A stretch of DNA of 45,981 nt, taken from assembly GCA_011389885.1 (NCBI GenBank), contig JAABTK010000032.1, forward strand, positions 1 to 45,981, given 5' to 3'. The notes under the pieces were generated by a model. The model ran no database searches. It was not told the origin of the DNA and saw nothing but the letters and a program-made list of their open reading frames with translations. Within the stretch, counting starts at the first letter, position 1, and each line of letters begins with the position of its first letter. Shown piece by piece: positions 24,564-33,295 of this stretch. Origin of the DNA: Gammaproteobacteria bacterium. GTDB taxonomy: Bacteria > Pseudomonadota > Gammaproteobacteria > Chromatiales > Chromatiaceae. The translations under genes and the position numbers were made by a program.

Positions 24564-27203
24564 ATGACCGCCAACACCACCCCTTTCGCCGCGCTCAGGA
24601 TCTATCTGACCATCGTTATCGTGGTCTGCGCCGGCATCCTGGCGGAGCTGTTCGACGCCCCCAATGCCTTGATCCATGACCGCTTGATTCAGCTCAACCC
24701 CTGGCCGACAAGCAAGGCCCCTGTGGTCTGGCTGCGGGTATCCGCCGATCGCTTCGACGCCCGCACGGATTGGTCGTCGGCGCTGGATCGCCTGCAACAA
24801 CAAGGGGTTGAATGGCTGGTGTTCGCCGAGCGCCCGGCGGGGGCGGATTGGTCGCTGTTTCAGCGCCCGGGGGTGAGCCTAGGGCGGCGCGACCAGCCCT
24901 GTCCGGCAAACCCCGCGCAACGCTGTCTCGAAGCGGGTCCCGCCTGGGCGCCGCCAGCGGGGGTGGCGGAGATCAACGCCGGGGCCTACCGCTATCACCC
25001 GCTGCGGGTCGCGACGCAGAACGGGCAGCGACAGACGCTGGCCGTCGCGGCGGTCGAACGCCTGGGGCGTCTGGATATCCCCCGAGGGTTCAATCGCGTC
25101 CGCGTCGATTTCTCCCGCCCCCTGCCGACCCTCGATGCCGCTCGGCTGTTCGCCGGGGAGGGGCTGCACGAGTTGCTCCAGGGACGGGTGGTCATCGTCG
25201 GCCCCGAGATCCGCGCCCCGGGTCTGCCGGCGCCCGGTCGCACCCTCCCCCTAAGCTGGAGCGAATACCAGGGGCATGTCCTGGCGACCCTGCTGAGCGA
25301 TGCCGGCCGCTACCAGCCGGGCACGGCGGCAACGGTCCTGATGACCATCGCCGCCGCGCTGCTGTTTCTGCTCGCCTTTCATTTCGCCTGGTTGCGTAGG
25401 CCCCAGATCCCGTTGCTGCTGTTGACCTTGGCCATCCTCTTCGCCAGTTGGCTGGCGCTGCACCTGATGCGCTGGCTCCCCCCCTCCAGTGAGGCGCTGG
25501 CCGCCATGCTCCTGGCCCTCGTCAGCGTATTGCTGCACCGCGCCCGCGCCCGCGAGGCCAGGATGCGTCGCCTCGCCGCCGACGCCCTGGTGGAGTTGCA
25601 GGGGGGCTGGAGTCCCGGGGATGTCACCCTGTCCACCGAGTATTGGACCCATGTCTCGCGCATGGTGGCGCAAACCCTGAATCTGGAGCGTTCGATCTTT
25701 CTCGAACGCATCCCCCGCCAGGCGCGTGTGAGGGAGATCAAGGCGCTCAACTGTTCCTTTCAGGACATTCGGGAGCAGCGGCGCGACTACCAGCGGCCGC
25801 CCTATACCACGGCACTGGCCGAGGGCGGGCCGATTCGCCTGTCCCGTCTCTTTCTGCAAGGCGGGCGGCCGAACGAGCGTCAATATCTCGCCCCCCTCGC
25901 CTTCGGCGGCGAGGTCTTCGGCTTTTGGGCGATGTCCCGCGATGAGGGTGGGGGGGATGCCGAGGAGCGACGTCTGCTCGCGCATATCGCGGAATTCTCC
26001 AACCAGATCGGCGAGTTGCTCTATCGCCGTTCACGCGGCGAACGGGAGCGGCTGCGCGCCGAGAGCCCCTGGTTGCGCCTGCTGAAGCTGGAAGAGCACC
26101 AGGACCAGGAGATGGAAGGGCTGCTGGAGCGGGCCAACGAACTCTTCAGGCGGCGGCTGAGGGTGCAGCGGGCGGTGCTCGAAGGCCAGGAGAACGCCTT
26201 CATGGTCTATGATCTTTTCGGCCGGGTGTTGCACTACAATCGCCGCATGGAGGAGATCTTGCGCCAACTGGAGTTCACCCCCTTCGACCACAGCGCGGTG
26301 GATCTCATCGCACGGCTGCACGAATGCTCGCTGGAGACGGCGCGCGATCATTTGCGCCACCTGGTATTGGAGGGCGGGCGGTTGAACCTGCCCATCGCCG
26401 CGCAGGATCAGGGGCCGACGGGCAACCTGTCGCTGCGACCGCTGAGCCACGCGGAACAGGAGCTCGCCGACGGCGGACAACCCTTTCACATGATCGGCAT
26501 CCTGCTGGAGATCACCGATCTCGCGGAAATGCGGCGCATCCTCGGTCACAAGCGACGCCTGTTGGAGCGGATGGGCTACCAGTTCCGCGACCAACTGGAG
26601 ACCATGTCCGTCTCCTGCTACCTGCTGGAGAAGCCGGAGTTGGATGACGCGCGGCGTGCCCGGGTGCTGGAGATCATGAAGGGCAAGATCGCCGAAGCCA
26701 TCGCCAAGACCCGTCAGTTGGAGGAGCTGATCGGCCGCGAGGAGCAGAACGACACCCAGGCCAATCAACCGGTGGATCTCGCCGCCCTGCTGGACGAGGT
26801 GGGAGAGGAGTTCGCCGAAGTCATTGGCCAGCGGGGGATCGGGCTGAGCAGGGGCGGCGCCCTCTATCACCGGCTGGTGCTTGCCGACCCGCAACGCCTC
26901 CATCGCCTCCTCTCCGCCCTGTTTACGGTGCTGGTGAACGATGCGATGGGCGACAGCGAGATCGTCATCCACACCCGCAGCGATGAGGAGAATATCACCC
27001 TGGCCCTGCATAACGAGGGCTTCGGGCTCCCCGGCGAGCGCTTGCGGGGCTATCTGTTCGGCGACGCGGCGGATACCGCCGAGGAGTTCAGCGAGCTGCG
27101 CGAGGCGCTGGGGCTTCTGCCCCAATGGGGCGGCGAGCTGAACGTCGACGGCGAGGTGGGGCGCGGCATCGCGTTTCAGCTGACCCTTGCGGTCTTTCTC
27201 TAA
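24564..27203 (+). CDS. CHASE2 membrane sensor with degenerate histidine-kinase domains
   Basis: 879 residues. TM near 10-28; extracytoplasmic CHASE2-like domain to about 250 (ALIHDRLIQLNPWP, GRVVIVGPEI, WSEYQGHVLATLLS); three TM helices at about 255-330; GAF-like segment (350-490); coiled region; PAS-like segment (535-640); then a dimerisation/ATPase-like tail. The H-box position reads YQFRDQLETM (about 671-680) with no phospho-acceptor His. The ATPase boxes are weak (VLVNDAM, HNEGFGLPG) and there is no clear G2 box. I therefore call it a pseudokinase or binding scaffold, paired with the receiver gene 23 nt downstream. Shine-Dalgarno is poor at ATG 24564. It probably senses an envelope signal and modulates polymer synthesis (inference). 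Confidence 0.75.
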   Translation: MTANTTPFAALRIYLTIVIVVCAGILAELFDAPNALIHDRLIQLNPWPTSKAPVVWLRVSADRFDARTDWSSALDRLQQQGVEWLVFAERPAGADWSLFQRPGVSLGRRDQPCPANPAQRCLEAGPAWAPPAGVAEINAGAYRYHPLRVATQNGQRQTLAVAAVERLGRLDIPRGFNRVRVDFSRPLPTLDAARLFAGEGLHELLQGRVVIVGPEIRAPGLPAPGRTLPLSWSEYQGHVLATLLSDAGRYQPGTAATVLMTIAAALLFLLAFHFAWLRRPQIPLLLLTLAILFASWLALHLMRWLPPSSEALAAMLLALVSVLLHRARAREARMRRLAADALVELQGGWSPGDVTLSTEYWTHVSRMVAQTLNLERSIFLERIPRQARVREIKALNCSFQDIREQRRDYQRPPYTTALAEGGPIRLSRLFLQGGRPNERQYLAPLAFGGEVFGFWAMSRDEGGGDAEERRLLAHIAEFSNQIGELLYRRSRGERERLRAESPWLRLLKLEEHQDQEMEGLLERANELFRRRLRVQRAVLEGQENAFMVYDLFGRVLHYNRRMEEILRQLEFTPFDHSAVDLIARLHECSLETARDHLRHLVLEGGRLNLPIAAQDQGPTGNLSLRPLSHAEQELADGGQPFHMIGILLEITDLAEMRRILGHKRRLLERMGYQFRDQLETMSVSCYLLEKPELDDARRARVLEIMKGKIAEAIAKTRQLEELIGREEQNDTQANQPVDLAALLDEVGEEFAEVIGQRGIGLSRGGALYHRLVLADPQRLHRLLSALFTVLVNDAMGDSEIVIHTRSDEENITLALHNEGFGLPGERLRGYLFGDAADTAEEFSELREALGLLPQWGGELNVDGEVGRGIAFQLTLAVFL

Positions 27204-27226
27204 CAAAGCAACAAAGGAGGAAAAAC

Positions 27227-27592
27227 ATGGGGCGACGGATCGTAGTGGCGGAAGACGACCCGCAATTGCTCGAATTACTAAGCTTTGTCCTGGAGATGGA
27301 GGGCTACGAGGTGGAGCCGGCGGAGGACGGCGATCAGGCCATCGAGTTGATTCGCCGCGCAACCCCGGACGTCCTGATCTCCGATCTGGAGATGCCGTTG
27401 CGGGACGGGATCTCCCTGCTGCATTGGGTGCGAGGCGAGGCGAAGCTGGAACTACCGGTGTTGATCCTTACCGCCCGCAGCCGGCGCAGCGCCGAAGAGG
27501 ACGCCCGCCTGGCGGGCGCCGACCGGGTACTGGTCAAGCCGGTGGAGATGCCGGTGATCCTGCGACACCTCGCGGACCTGCTTGGCCGCTAG
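27227..27592 (+). CDS. Single-domain response regulator
   Basis: 121-residue receiver domain: acidic residues EDD (9-11), acceptor D53 in LISDLEMP, threonine in ILTARS and K104 in VLVKP. A strong AAAGGAGG site lies just upstream of ATG 27227; an upstream in-frame start at 27125 would overlap the CHASE2 gene and is rejected. There is no output domain. It is placed between the CHASE2 protein and the double-CapC protein, so it may act by direct contact with the synthase. The upstream CHASE2 protein lacks the acceptor His, so phosphate may come from the hybrid kinase at 7657. Confidence 0.93.
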   Translation: MGRRIVVAEDDPQLLELLSFVLEMEGYEVEPAEDGDQAIELIRRATPDVLISDLEMPLRDGISLLHWVRGEAKLELPVLILTARSRRSAEEDARLAGADRVLVKPVEMPVILRHLADLLGR

Positions 27593-27601
27593 CCCCAGAT
27601 C

Positions 27602-30600
27602 ATGACGCCCCTGGAGATCTTTCCCCACGGCAGCCTCGCCGCATCGGTCATCACCACCGTCTGGGTCGGGGTGTGGGTGGTGGCCTTTTTCAATCTGCGC
27701 CTGGGCTGGGTCCTCTCGGGGCTGGTGGTGCCCGGTTACCTGGCCCCGCTGATACTGATCAAGCCCTGGTCGGCGGGGGTGGTGGTGGTGGAGGGGATCG
27801 TCACCTATCTGCTGGTATGGGGCTACTCCGAATACCTGGGTCGCAAGGGCCTTTGGCATAGTCTGTTCGGTCGCGACCGCTTCTTTGCCCTGGTCTTGAC
27901 CAGCGTGGTGGTGCGGGTGGTGTTCGACGGCCTGCTGTTGCCCCGCCTGGGGGAATCACTGGAGAGGGCCGGCTACCTTTTCGACTACGCCAATGATCTG
28001 CACAGCTTCGGGCTGATTATCGTCTCCCTGGTGGCCAACCAGTTCTGGAAGACCGGCGTCATGCGGGGGCTTCCGCCGTTTCTGATCACCCTGGGGGCGA
28101 CCGTGCTGATCGTTCGCTTCGGCCTGATGGAGTGGACTAACTTCACCCTCAGCGGCATCAGCCACATGTACGAGGACCTCGCCTCCTCCATCCTCGCCGC
28201 GCCCAAGGCCTACATCATCCTGCTCACCACCGCCTTCGTCGCCTCCCGCATGAATCTCTATTTCGGCTGGGAGTTCAACGGCATCCTGATCCCCTCCCTG
28301 CTCGCCTTGCAGTGGTACAACCCGACCAAGATCCTGACCTCCTTTGTGGAGGCGTTTATCATCCTGGGCCTCGCGGTGCTCGTACTGCGCCTGCCCTGGT
28401 TTGCCCGCATGACCGTAGAGGGCGGGCGCAAACTGCTGCTGTTTTTCAATATCGCCTTTGTCTACAAATTGCTACTGGGCTATCTAATTTATGCCTACCG
28501 CCCGGAATACAAGGCCACCGATTTCTTCGCCTTCGGCTACCTCCTTTCGACCCTGCTGGCGATCAAGATGCACGACAAGGGCATCGCCCTGAAGCTTACC
28601 AGCGCCACCCTGCAAACCTCTCTGGCGGCGGTATTCGTCGCCTCGGTGGTCGGGTTCATGCTGACGTTGCTGCCCAGTTACCTGCCGCCGCAACTGGCCC
28701 CTGCCGGTGTCCCCGTGCATGCCGCCGCCAGCGCCAGCGAAATCGCCCCCCTGCAACGCCTGCGCATGGAAAAGCCGGCGCTGTATCAGGCGCGCATGGA
28801 GCAGCAGGGGGCGGCCGACCCGATCGAGGCGGATGCCTTCGGCCAGGCCTTGGAACTGCTGCGCGCCAGCGACGATCCCGCATCGCCGCGGATCGCGGCG
28901 GAGGCGCCGCCGTTGCTCGCCGCCGCCGGCTATCGCCTGGAGATCTTGCAGGGGCGCTACTCCTTTCTTTCGGAGATTCCGCCGGCCAAGGGGCGGGGCG
29001 TATTCATTATCGACCATCGCGCGGCGGGGCGGTTGTTGCTGGAGGTCCCGGCCGCCATGCGACGGCCATTGCTGGCCGATGGCGGCATCATCCTGTTGCA
29101 GGAGCTGGGCGCGCGCGCCCTGATGGTAGGCGGCGGCCAGCCGGGACGCGCCAGCGGCAGCCGCGACGACCCGCTGCTGGCCCAGTTCGAACGCCGCCTG
29201 GGCATGGCCGGCGTGGTGCGGCTGTCGGCGGTCGACGAACGCCCCGACGATGGGTCCCGCGCTGGACAGCCCGAGGGAGGGGATGCCCTGTTGATCCCCC
29301 ATCGCCTCCCCGCGGCACTCTCCATGGACCGTTTGCGTTCCTTGGTGGGACCCTTTCGGGTCGAGTGGAATGCCGCCCTTCGCGCCCCCCGCTCGCCTCT
29401 GGTCGCCGCCCAGGTGGTCGAGCTGCGATTGGCGCGGGAGAGCCTGCGGCGTCTGCTGTTTCGGCCGCTCCTTGGCGCCGGGCGGGAGCTCTCCAGCCTG
29501 ACGGAGATGCGCGGGATCGAAGGCTATCTGCGGGGTCGCCTGGCGGAGGGCAAGGCGGTCATCGCGCCGCGCGGCTCCGACCTTTATCGACCACCGGACC
29601 TGGAGACCCTGCTGTTCATCGACGAAGCGGTCCTGACCCCCCTGCTGCGCCTCGCCCGGGAGGAGTATGCGGACGGCGGCTGGAGCGAAGAGGGGTTGCG
29701 GGAACTGCGGGTCGTCGCCGCCAATGCCGGCATCGTCGGCTATCGATTGCTCTACTATCGCCACCTGGTCGGCTCCAGGGACTATCTGCTCCTGGAGGAG
29801 CGGGAAGACGAGGGGCGGGGGTATCGAGGGAGCTATGTCTTCCGGCTGGGGCCGGCCAGCCCTTATGCGGTGCAGGTCCCGCGCCCCCTGTTCGAGGTCA
29901 ATACCTTCGAGTTCGGCGTCGCCCTGTTCGAGCGTCTCGAAGCCAGCGCCTTGCTGATCGGCGGCGCCCACCCCCAAGCCAACCGCGACCGCAGCGCCGA
30001 CCTGGCGCGCGCCGCCGCACCCGCCTCACTGTTCGATCTGGTCGCCCAGGTGGTGCAGCGGGAGCGCGGCGAACGACCGATGGCGAGCATTCAGAGTCGC
30101 GCCTTTGGCCAACCTGCGGGTGCGCCGCTGCCCGCGGCCGATCTCTTTTTCGCCGAGGCCGACGGCGCCCAGAGCGCCGATCAACTGAGCGGGCTCAGCC
30201 GCGAGCTGCACCATCGTTTGGCGGGATGGGGCATGACCCCGGCCTTCGTCGATGGCGCCGGCGAGACCGCCGGTTACCAGGCGGGATCCATCCCCCAGGC
30301 CGCCTATCGGCGCGCATTGCCGAACAAGCGCTTCGTCGCCCTTTGGCTGTCGCCGGTCATGCGGGTCGGCTACCGCAACCACGCCGAGGATCGCATGCAG
30401 CAGGCCGCCTTCGCCGCCCTGGGCCTGGAGACCGAGGAGGGCGACCTCTTTTCCCGGCTGGAGCAAGCGGGTTTCGCCGCGCCCCTGCCCGATGCCATCC
30501 GCCGCGACCTGATCCAATACCTCCAGACCCGCGACATCGTGCGCCTGAACGCGGCGATCGAGGCCTTGGGCGATCGCCATTGGCAGCGGTTCATCGATCT

Positions 30601-30775
30601 CGACAGCGATCGCCCCTTTCTGCTGATCAGCGCGGAGGCCGGCCCGCTACAGGCCGTGGTCGCCCTGGCGGATGGGCGCAGTCACGAGATCCTGACCCTG
30701 GACGCCCCGCCGCTGCGCGCCGATATCGAGGCCTTCGCCCGCTCCCGGACCGCCGTGCTAGAGATGCGCCGATGA
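27602..30775 (+). CDS. Duplicated CapC/PgsC-like membrane protein with large C-terminal region
   Basis: 1057 residues; ordinary CapC/PgsC is about 150. Residues 1-365 form some ten membrane helices and hold two related CapC-like modules. The first has GWVLSGLVVPGYLAPL (G35-W36...P44) and the second GWEFNGILIPSLLAL (G222-W223...P231), with identical spacing and similar downstream helices. Residues about 380-1057 are soluble. They contain two more related segments starting GYRLEILQGR (443) and GYRLLYYRH (713), which also resemble the secreted protein encoded at 12791. The catalytic-looking His/Asp of that protein are lost in the first copy and only partly kept in the second (E and H). CapC partners CapB in making and moving poly-gamma-glutamate, so this is the likely membrane half of the synthase. 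Its stop overlaps the next start (ATGA). Confidence 0.78.
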   Translation: MTPLEIFPHGSLAASVITTVWVGVWVVAFFNLRLGWVLSGLVVPGYLAPLILIKPWSAGVVVVEGIVTYLLVWGYSEYLGRKGLWHSLFGRDRFFALVLTSVVVRVVFDGLLLPRLGESLERAGYLFDYANDLHSFGLIIVSLVANQFWKTGVMRGLPPFLITLGATVLIVRFGLMEWTNFTLSGISHMYEDLASSILAAPKAYIILLTTAFVASRMNLYFGWEFNGILIPSLLALQWYNPTKILTSFVEAFIILGLAVLVLRLPWFARMTVEGGRKLLLFFNIAFVYKLLLGYLIYAYRPEYKATDFFAFGYLLSTLLAIKMHDKGIALKLTSATLQTSLAAVFVASVVGFMLTLLPSYLPPQLAPAGVPVHAAASASEIAPLQRLRMEKPALYQARMEQQGAADPIEADAFGQALELLRASDDPASPRIAAEAPPLLAAAGYRLEILQGRYSFLSEIPPAKGRGVFIIDHRAAGRLLLEVPAAMRRPLLADGGIILLQELGARALMVGGGQPGRASGSRDDPLLAQFERRLGMAGVVRLSAVDERPDDGSRAGQPEGGDALLIPHRLPAALSMDRLRSLVGPFRVEWNAALRAPRSPLVAAQVVELRLARESLRRLLFRPLLGAGRELSSLTEMRGIEGYLRGRLAEGKAVIAPRGSDLYRPPDLETLLFIDEAVLTPLLRLAREEYADGGWSEEGLRELRVVAANAGIVGYRLLYYRHLVGSRDYLLLEEREDEGRGYRGSYVFRLGPASPYAVQVPRPLFEVNTFEFGVALFERLEASALLIGGAHPQANRDRSADLARAAAPASLFDLVAQVVQRERGERPMASIQSRAFGQPAGAPLPAADLFFAEADGAQSADQLSGLSRELHHRLAGWGMTPAFVDGAGETAGYQAGSIPQAAYRRALPNKRFVALWLSPVMRVGYRNHAEDRMQQAAFAALGLETEEGDLFSRLEQAGFAAPLPDAIRRDLIQYLQTRDIVRLNAAIEALGDRHWQRFIDLDSDRPFLLISAEAGPLQAVVALADGRSHEILTLDAPPLRADIEAFARSRTAVLEMRR

Positions 30776-33222
30776 GATGGCTGGGACGCCTGCTGCTGCT
30801 GGGGACGCTCGTCCTGGCCGGCGTTTGGGGCTGGCAACGCTGGGGGCATTTGGCGAGACTGCCCGAGCCCGCGGTCGTCCCCGCCGAGCCGCCGGCGACG
30901 GCGGCGATGCGGGCCACGACCACCTATCTGCTCGACCGGGAACGATGGACCGAATTCCCTCTCGTGACCCCATTCAAGCAACTGCGCATCCTCTCCAATG
31001 CGGAGGCCTCCCCCGAGGGGCTGGAAGCGGCGCAAAACCGGAATCGGCATTTGCCGGAGGGAGAGGCGGATTACCTCTATACCCTCGCCTATCGGGCGGT
31101 GGATGATCAAGGCGAACTCCTCCGAGAAGGGGTCTTCCAGCATGATTCCCGGCGGCGGATCTACAGGGATCCGGCCAGCGGCAGGCTTTACCCCACGGCG
31201 AGCCGTTATCCGCCGGACTATTTGCCCCTGGATAGCCGCTTCTTCCATCTCAACATGGCGGGTTGGGGCGACAGCGTCTCCCTGCAACTGCGCATCGCCG
31301 CCGCGCCGCCGCCCATCGAACGGGTGGCGGTGCGGGTCTTTCAGGATTCGCGACAGCGTCTCGGCGCGCCCCTGGTGCGCTGGCAGCGCCTCTCCGCCGA
31401 GCAGCGCGAACGTTTGGCGGCGGCCAGCGTCTACCCGCCGGAACTGCTCAGCGACCTGGAGCGCATCCAGCTGATCTCGGATCGCCGGGTACGCCTCTCC
31501 CCTTTGGGGGTGGAGGGACAGGACTACCGGGAAGAGCGGCTGTATGTGATCGACGAGCACGACGGCGAAGAGGTCTTGCCGCCCGTCCCCCCGATGGGGG
31601 CGCTGTTCCAGCCCGGGCGACCGCTGCTGCTGGAGATCCCTCCGGGCGAGGGGCTTTTACGCCTGGAGATGACGCCCACCGAGCCGGACCAGGCCGGGGG
31701 CGTGGTCGATTTCCACTGGTACGGCCGTCCCGCCACCCGCCAGCGACGCTGGCGGATACCCTGGGAAGGGGGGGTGCTGGAGTATGCAACGGCGCTAGAA
31801 GAGGGGCTGCTGGAGGTGGTCGCGCCGCTGGCCGGCGGCCTGCGCGCTTGGTATCGCCCCGACGGCGAGGCGGAGACGGAGATCACCCCGCAACCGGCCT
31901 ATCTGCGCCTCTACCGGCTGGATGTCGGCAGCCCGTTGGTCTATGAGATCGCCCACCTGGAGGGAGAGGCCACCCCCTTGCGGCTCGATCTGCGCACCAT
32001 CACAGGCGCGGCGGTGGGGCTTGACTATACGCTGCTCGACGCACAGGGCGAACCCGTCGGCGGCGGCGTCCTGGAAGGCGAATCCGCGCCACCCTCCCGC
32101 TACGACCGCTTCGCCGACCTGCCGGAACAGGCCATCGGCAACCCCCAGCGCCACTACCTGTTGATACCGCCCGCTGGGCAGCGCCTACGCCTTTCCGCAT
32201 CCGGGCCGTTGCTGATCGCCGCCTATAGCCGGTCGCCCCGACTGGCCCAGCGCCGGGTCGTGCCGGATCACCCGCTGACCCCTGAAAGTACGCCGGCCTG
32301 GTTTCCGTTACACCCGGCGGACCGGGAGTCGCGGCGCCGTCAAGGGGCGACCCGCCTGGCGGTGGTCCAGCCCCGTCCGCCAGAGGTGGAGCCGGAGCTG
32401 CTGGCCGGGCGCTACCGCTGGGAATCCCTGCTCCCGGAGGGACAGTGGCGCGGGCGTTACCTATTGACGCCAGCGCCGGATGCGCCGGATAAAACCGCCT
32501 CGCCCAGTGAGCCCCTGATCCGCCCCGGCGCCCTGGATAGCCTTTTCGCCGAGCTGGAGGGTGAACGCAAGCTGACCTTTCCCGACCCTTACAGCATGGG
32601 CGAGGTCGCCACGCGATTGATCTATTTTCGCGCTACGCCCGAGCCGGCCGACGTCAGGATTCTGCTCGACGGCAAGCCTCACTTCCAAGGTCGCATGACC
32701 GCGACCCAAGGCGAGATCACCCTGCCGTCCTTCACTCCTGGAACCCATGAACTCAGGGCGGAGGGGAGCGGCCGATTTCTCATCTCGGGGGCGCTGGAGG
32801 GGGGATACCGCAAACGGCTGGCGTTGCGCTTGTCGGAGCAGATGCTGCGCTTCCCCTTTCGCAAGGGCGAAGGCGCGGAGGTTCTCTCCCTGCGCCTCTA
32901 TTCCCCGCCCGACTCCGGCGAACATCGGCTCCGCCTGCGCATCGCCGGGGGGCCTCCTAGGGGCGGCCTGCACCATCGCGACTGGACCCTGCGCGAGCGG
33001 CAGGTAGTGGTGCGCCCCGATCGGCGCGCCGAAGTGGCGGTACTGCAAGGGGGCGGCGAGCAACTCGACGCGGGCCGGCTATTCTTTCTGCCCCTGGGGA
33101 GCGACCTGCCGCCGGGAGAGTATTGGATCGAGGTGGAACCCCAAACCGGCAACGGCGGCTATCTGGTCCTGTCCCGCACCTTGCCCGGCGAATTCGACCA
33201 TTGGCGTTTCCATTACGACTGA
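30772..33222 (+). CDS. Membrane-anchored, beta-rich envelope protein of unknown family
   Basis: 816 residues. An N-terminal anchor or uncleaved signal (MRWLGRLLLLGTLVLAGVWGW) is followed by a long periplasmic region. I recognise no named domain. It is beta-rich, with repeated phrases GRPLLLEIPPGEGLLRLEM, SPLVYEIAHLEGEATPLRLDL, RHYLLIPPAGQRLRLSASG and LPSFTPGTHELRAEGSGRFLI. These resemble in style the beta-modules of the 1754-residue protein (PLVLPLEGPASLRIE, IPPGDHRLSLSAD). ATG 30772 overlaps the stop of the double-CapC gene; a longer upstream frame is only the shadow of that gene. Probably a periplasmic bridge between the membrane synthase and the barrel protein (inference). Last gene of the array. 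Confidence 0.65.
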   Translation: MRWLGRLLLLGTLVLAGVWGWQRWGHLARLPEPAVVPAEPPATAAMRATTTYLLDRERWTEFPLVTPFKQLRILSNAEASPEGLEAAQNRNRHLPEGEADYLYTLAYRAVDDQGELLREGVFQHDSRRRIYRDPASGRLYPTASRYPPDYLPLDSRFFHLNMAGWGDSVSLQLRIAAAPPPIERVAVRVFQDSRQRLGAPLVRWQRLSAEQRERLAAASVYPPELLSDLERIQLISDRRVRLSPLGVEGQDYREERLYVIDEHDGEEVLPPVPPMGALFQPGRPLLLEIPPGEGLLRLEMTPTEPDQAGGVVDFHWYGRPATRQRRWRIPWEGGVLEYATALEEGLLEVVAPLAGGLRAWYRPDGEAETEITPQPAYLRLYRLDVGSPLVYEIAHLEGEATPLRLDLRTITGAAVGLDYTLLDAQGEPVGGGVLEGESAPPSRYDRFADLPEQAIGNPQRHYLLIPPAGQRLRLSASGPLLIAAYSRSPRLAQRRVVPDHPLTPESTPAWFPLHPADRESRRRQGATRLAVVQPRPPEVEPELLAGRYRWESLLPEGQWRGRYLLTPAPDAPDKTASPSEPLIRPGALDSLFAELEGERKLTFPDPYSMGEVATRLIYFRATPEPADVRILLDGKPHFQGRMTATQGEITLPSFTPGTHELRAEGSGRFLISGALEGGYRKRLALRLSEQMLRFPFRKGEGAEVLSLRLYSPPDSGEHRLRLRIAGGPPRGGLHHRDWTLRERQVVVRPDRRAEVAVLQGGGEQLDAGRLFFLPLGSDLPPGEYWIEVEPQTGNGGYLVLSRTLPGEFDHWRFHYD

Positions 33223-33295
33223 CCGCGATCCAACCGCAATGCCTCACCCCGGGAAGGCGCGACCGGATCGCACAAGGATAGGAACCGTACCGGGT

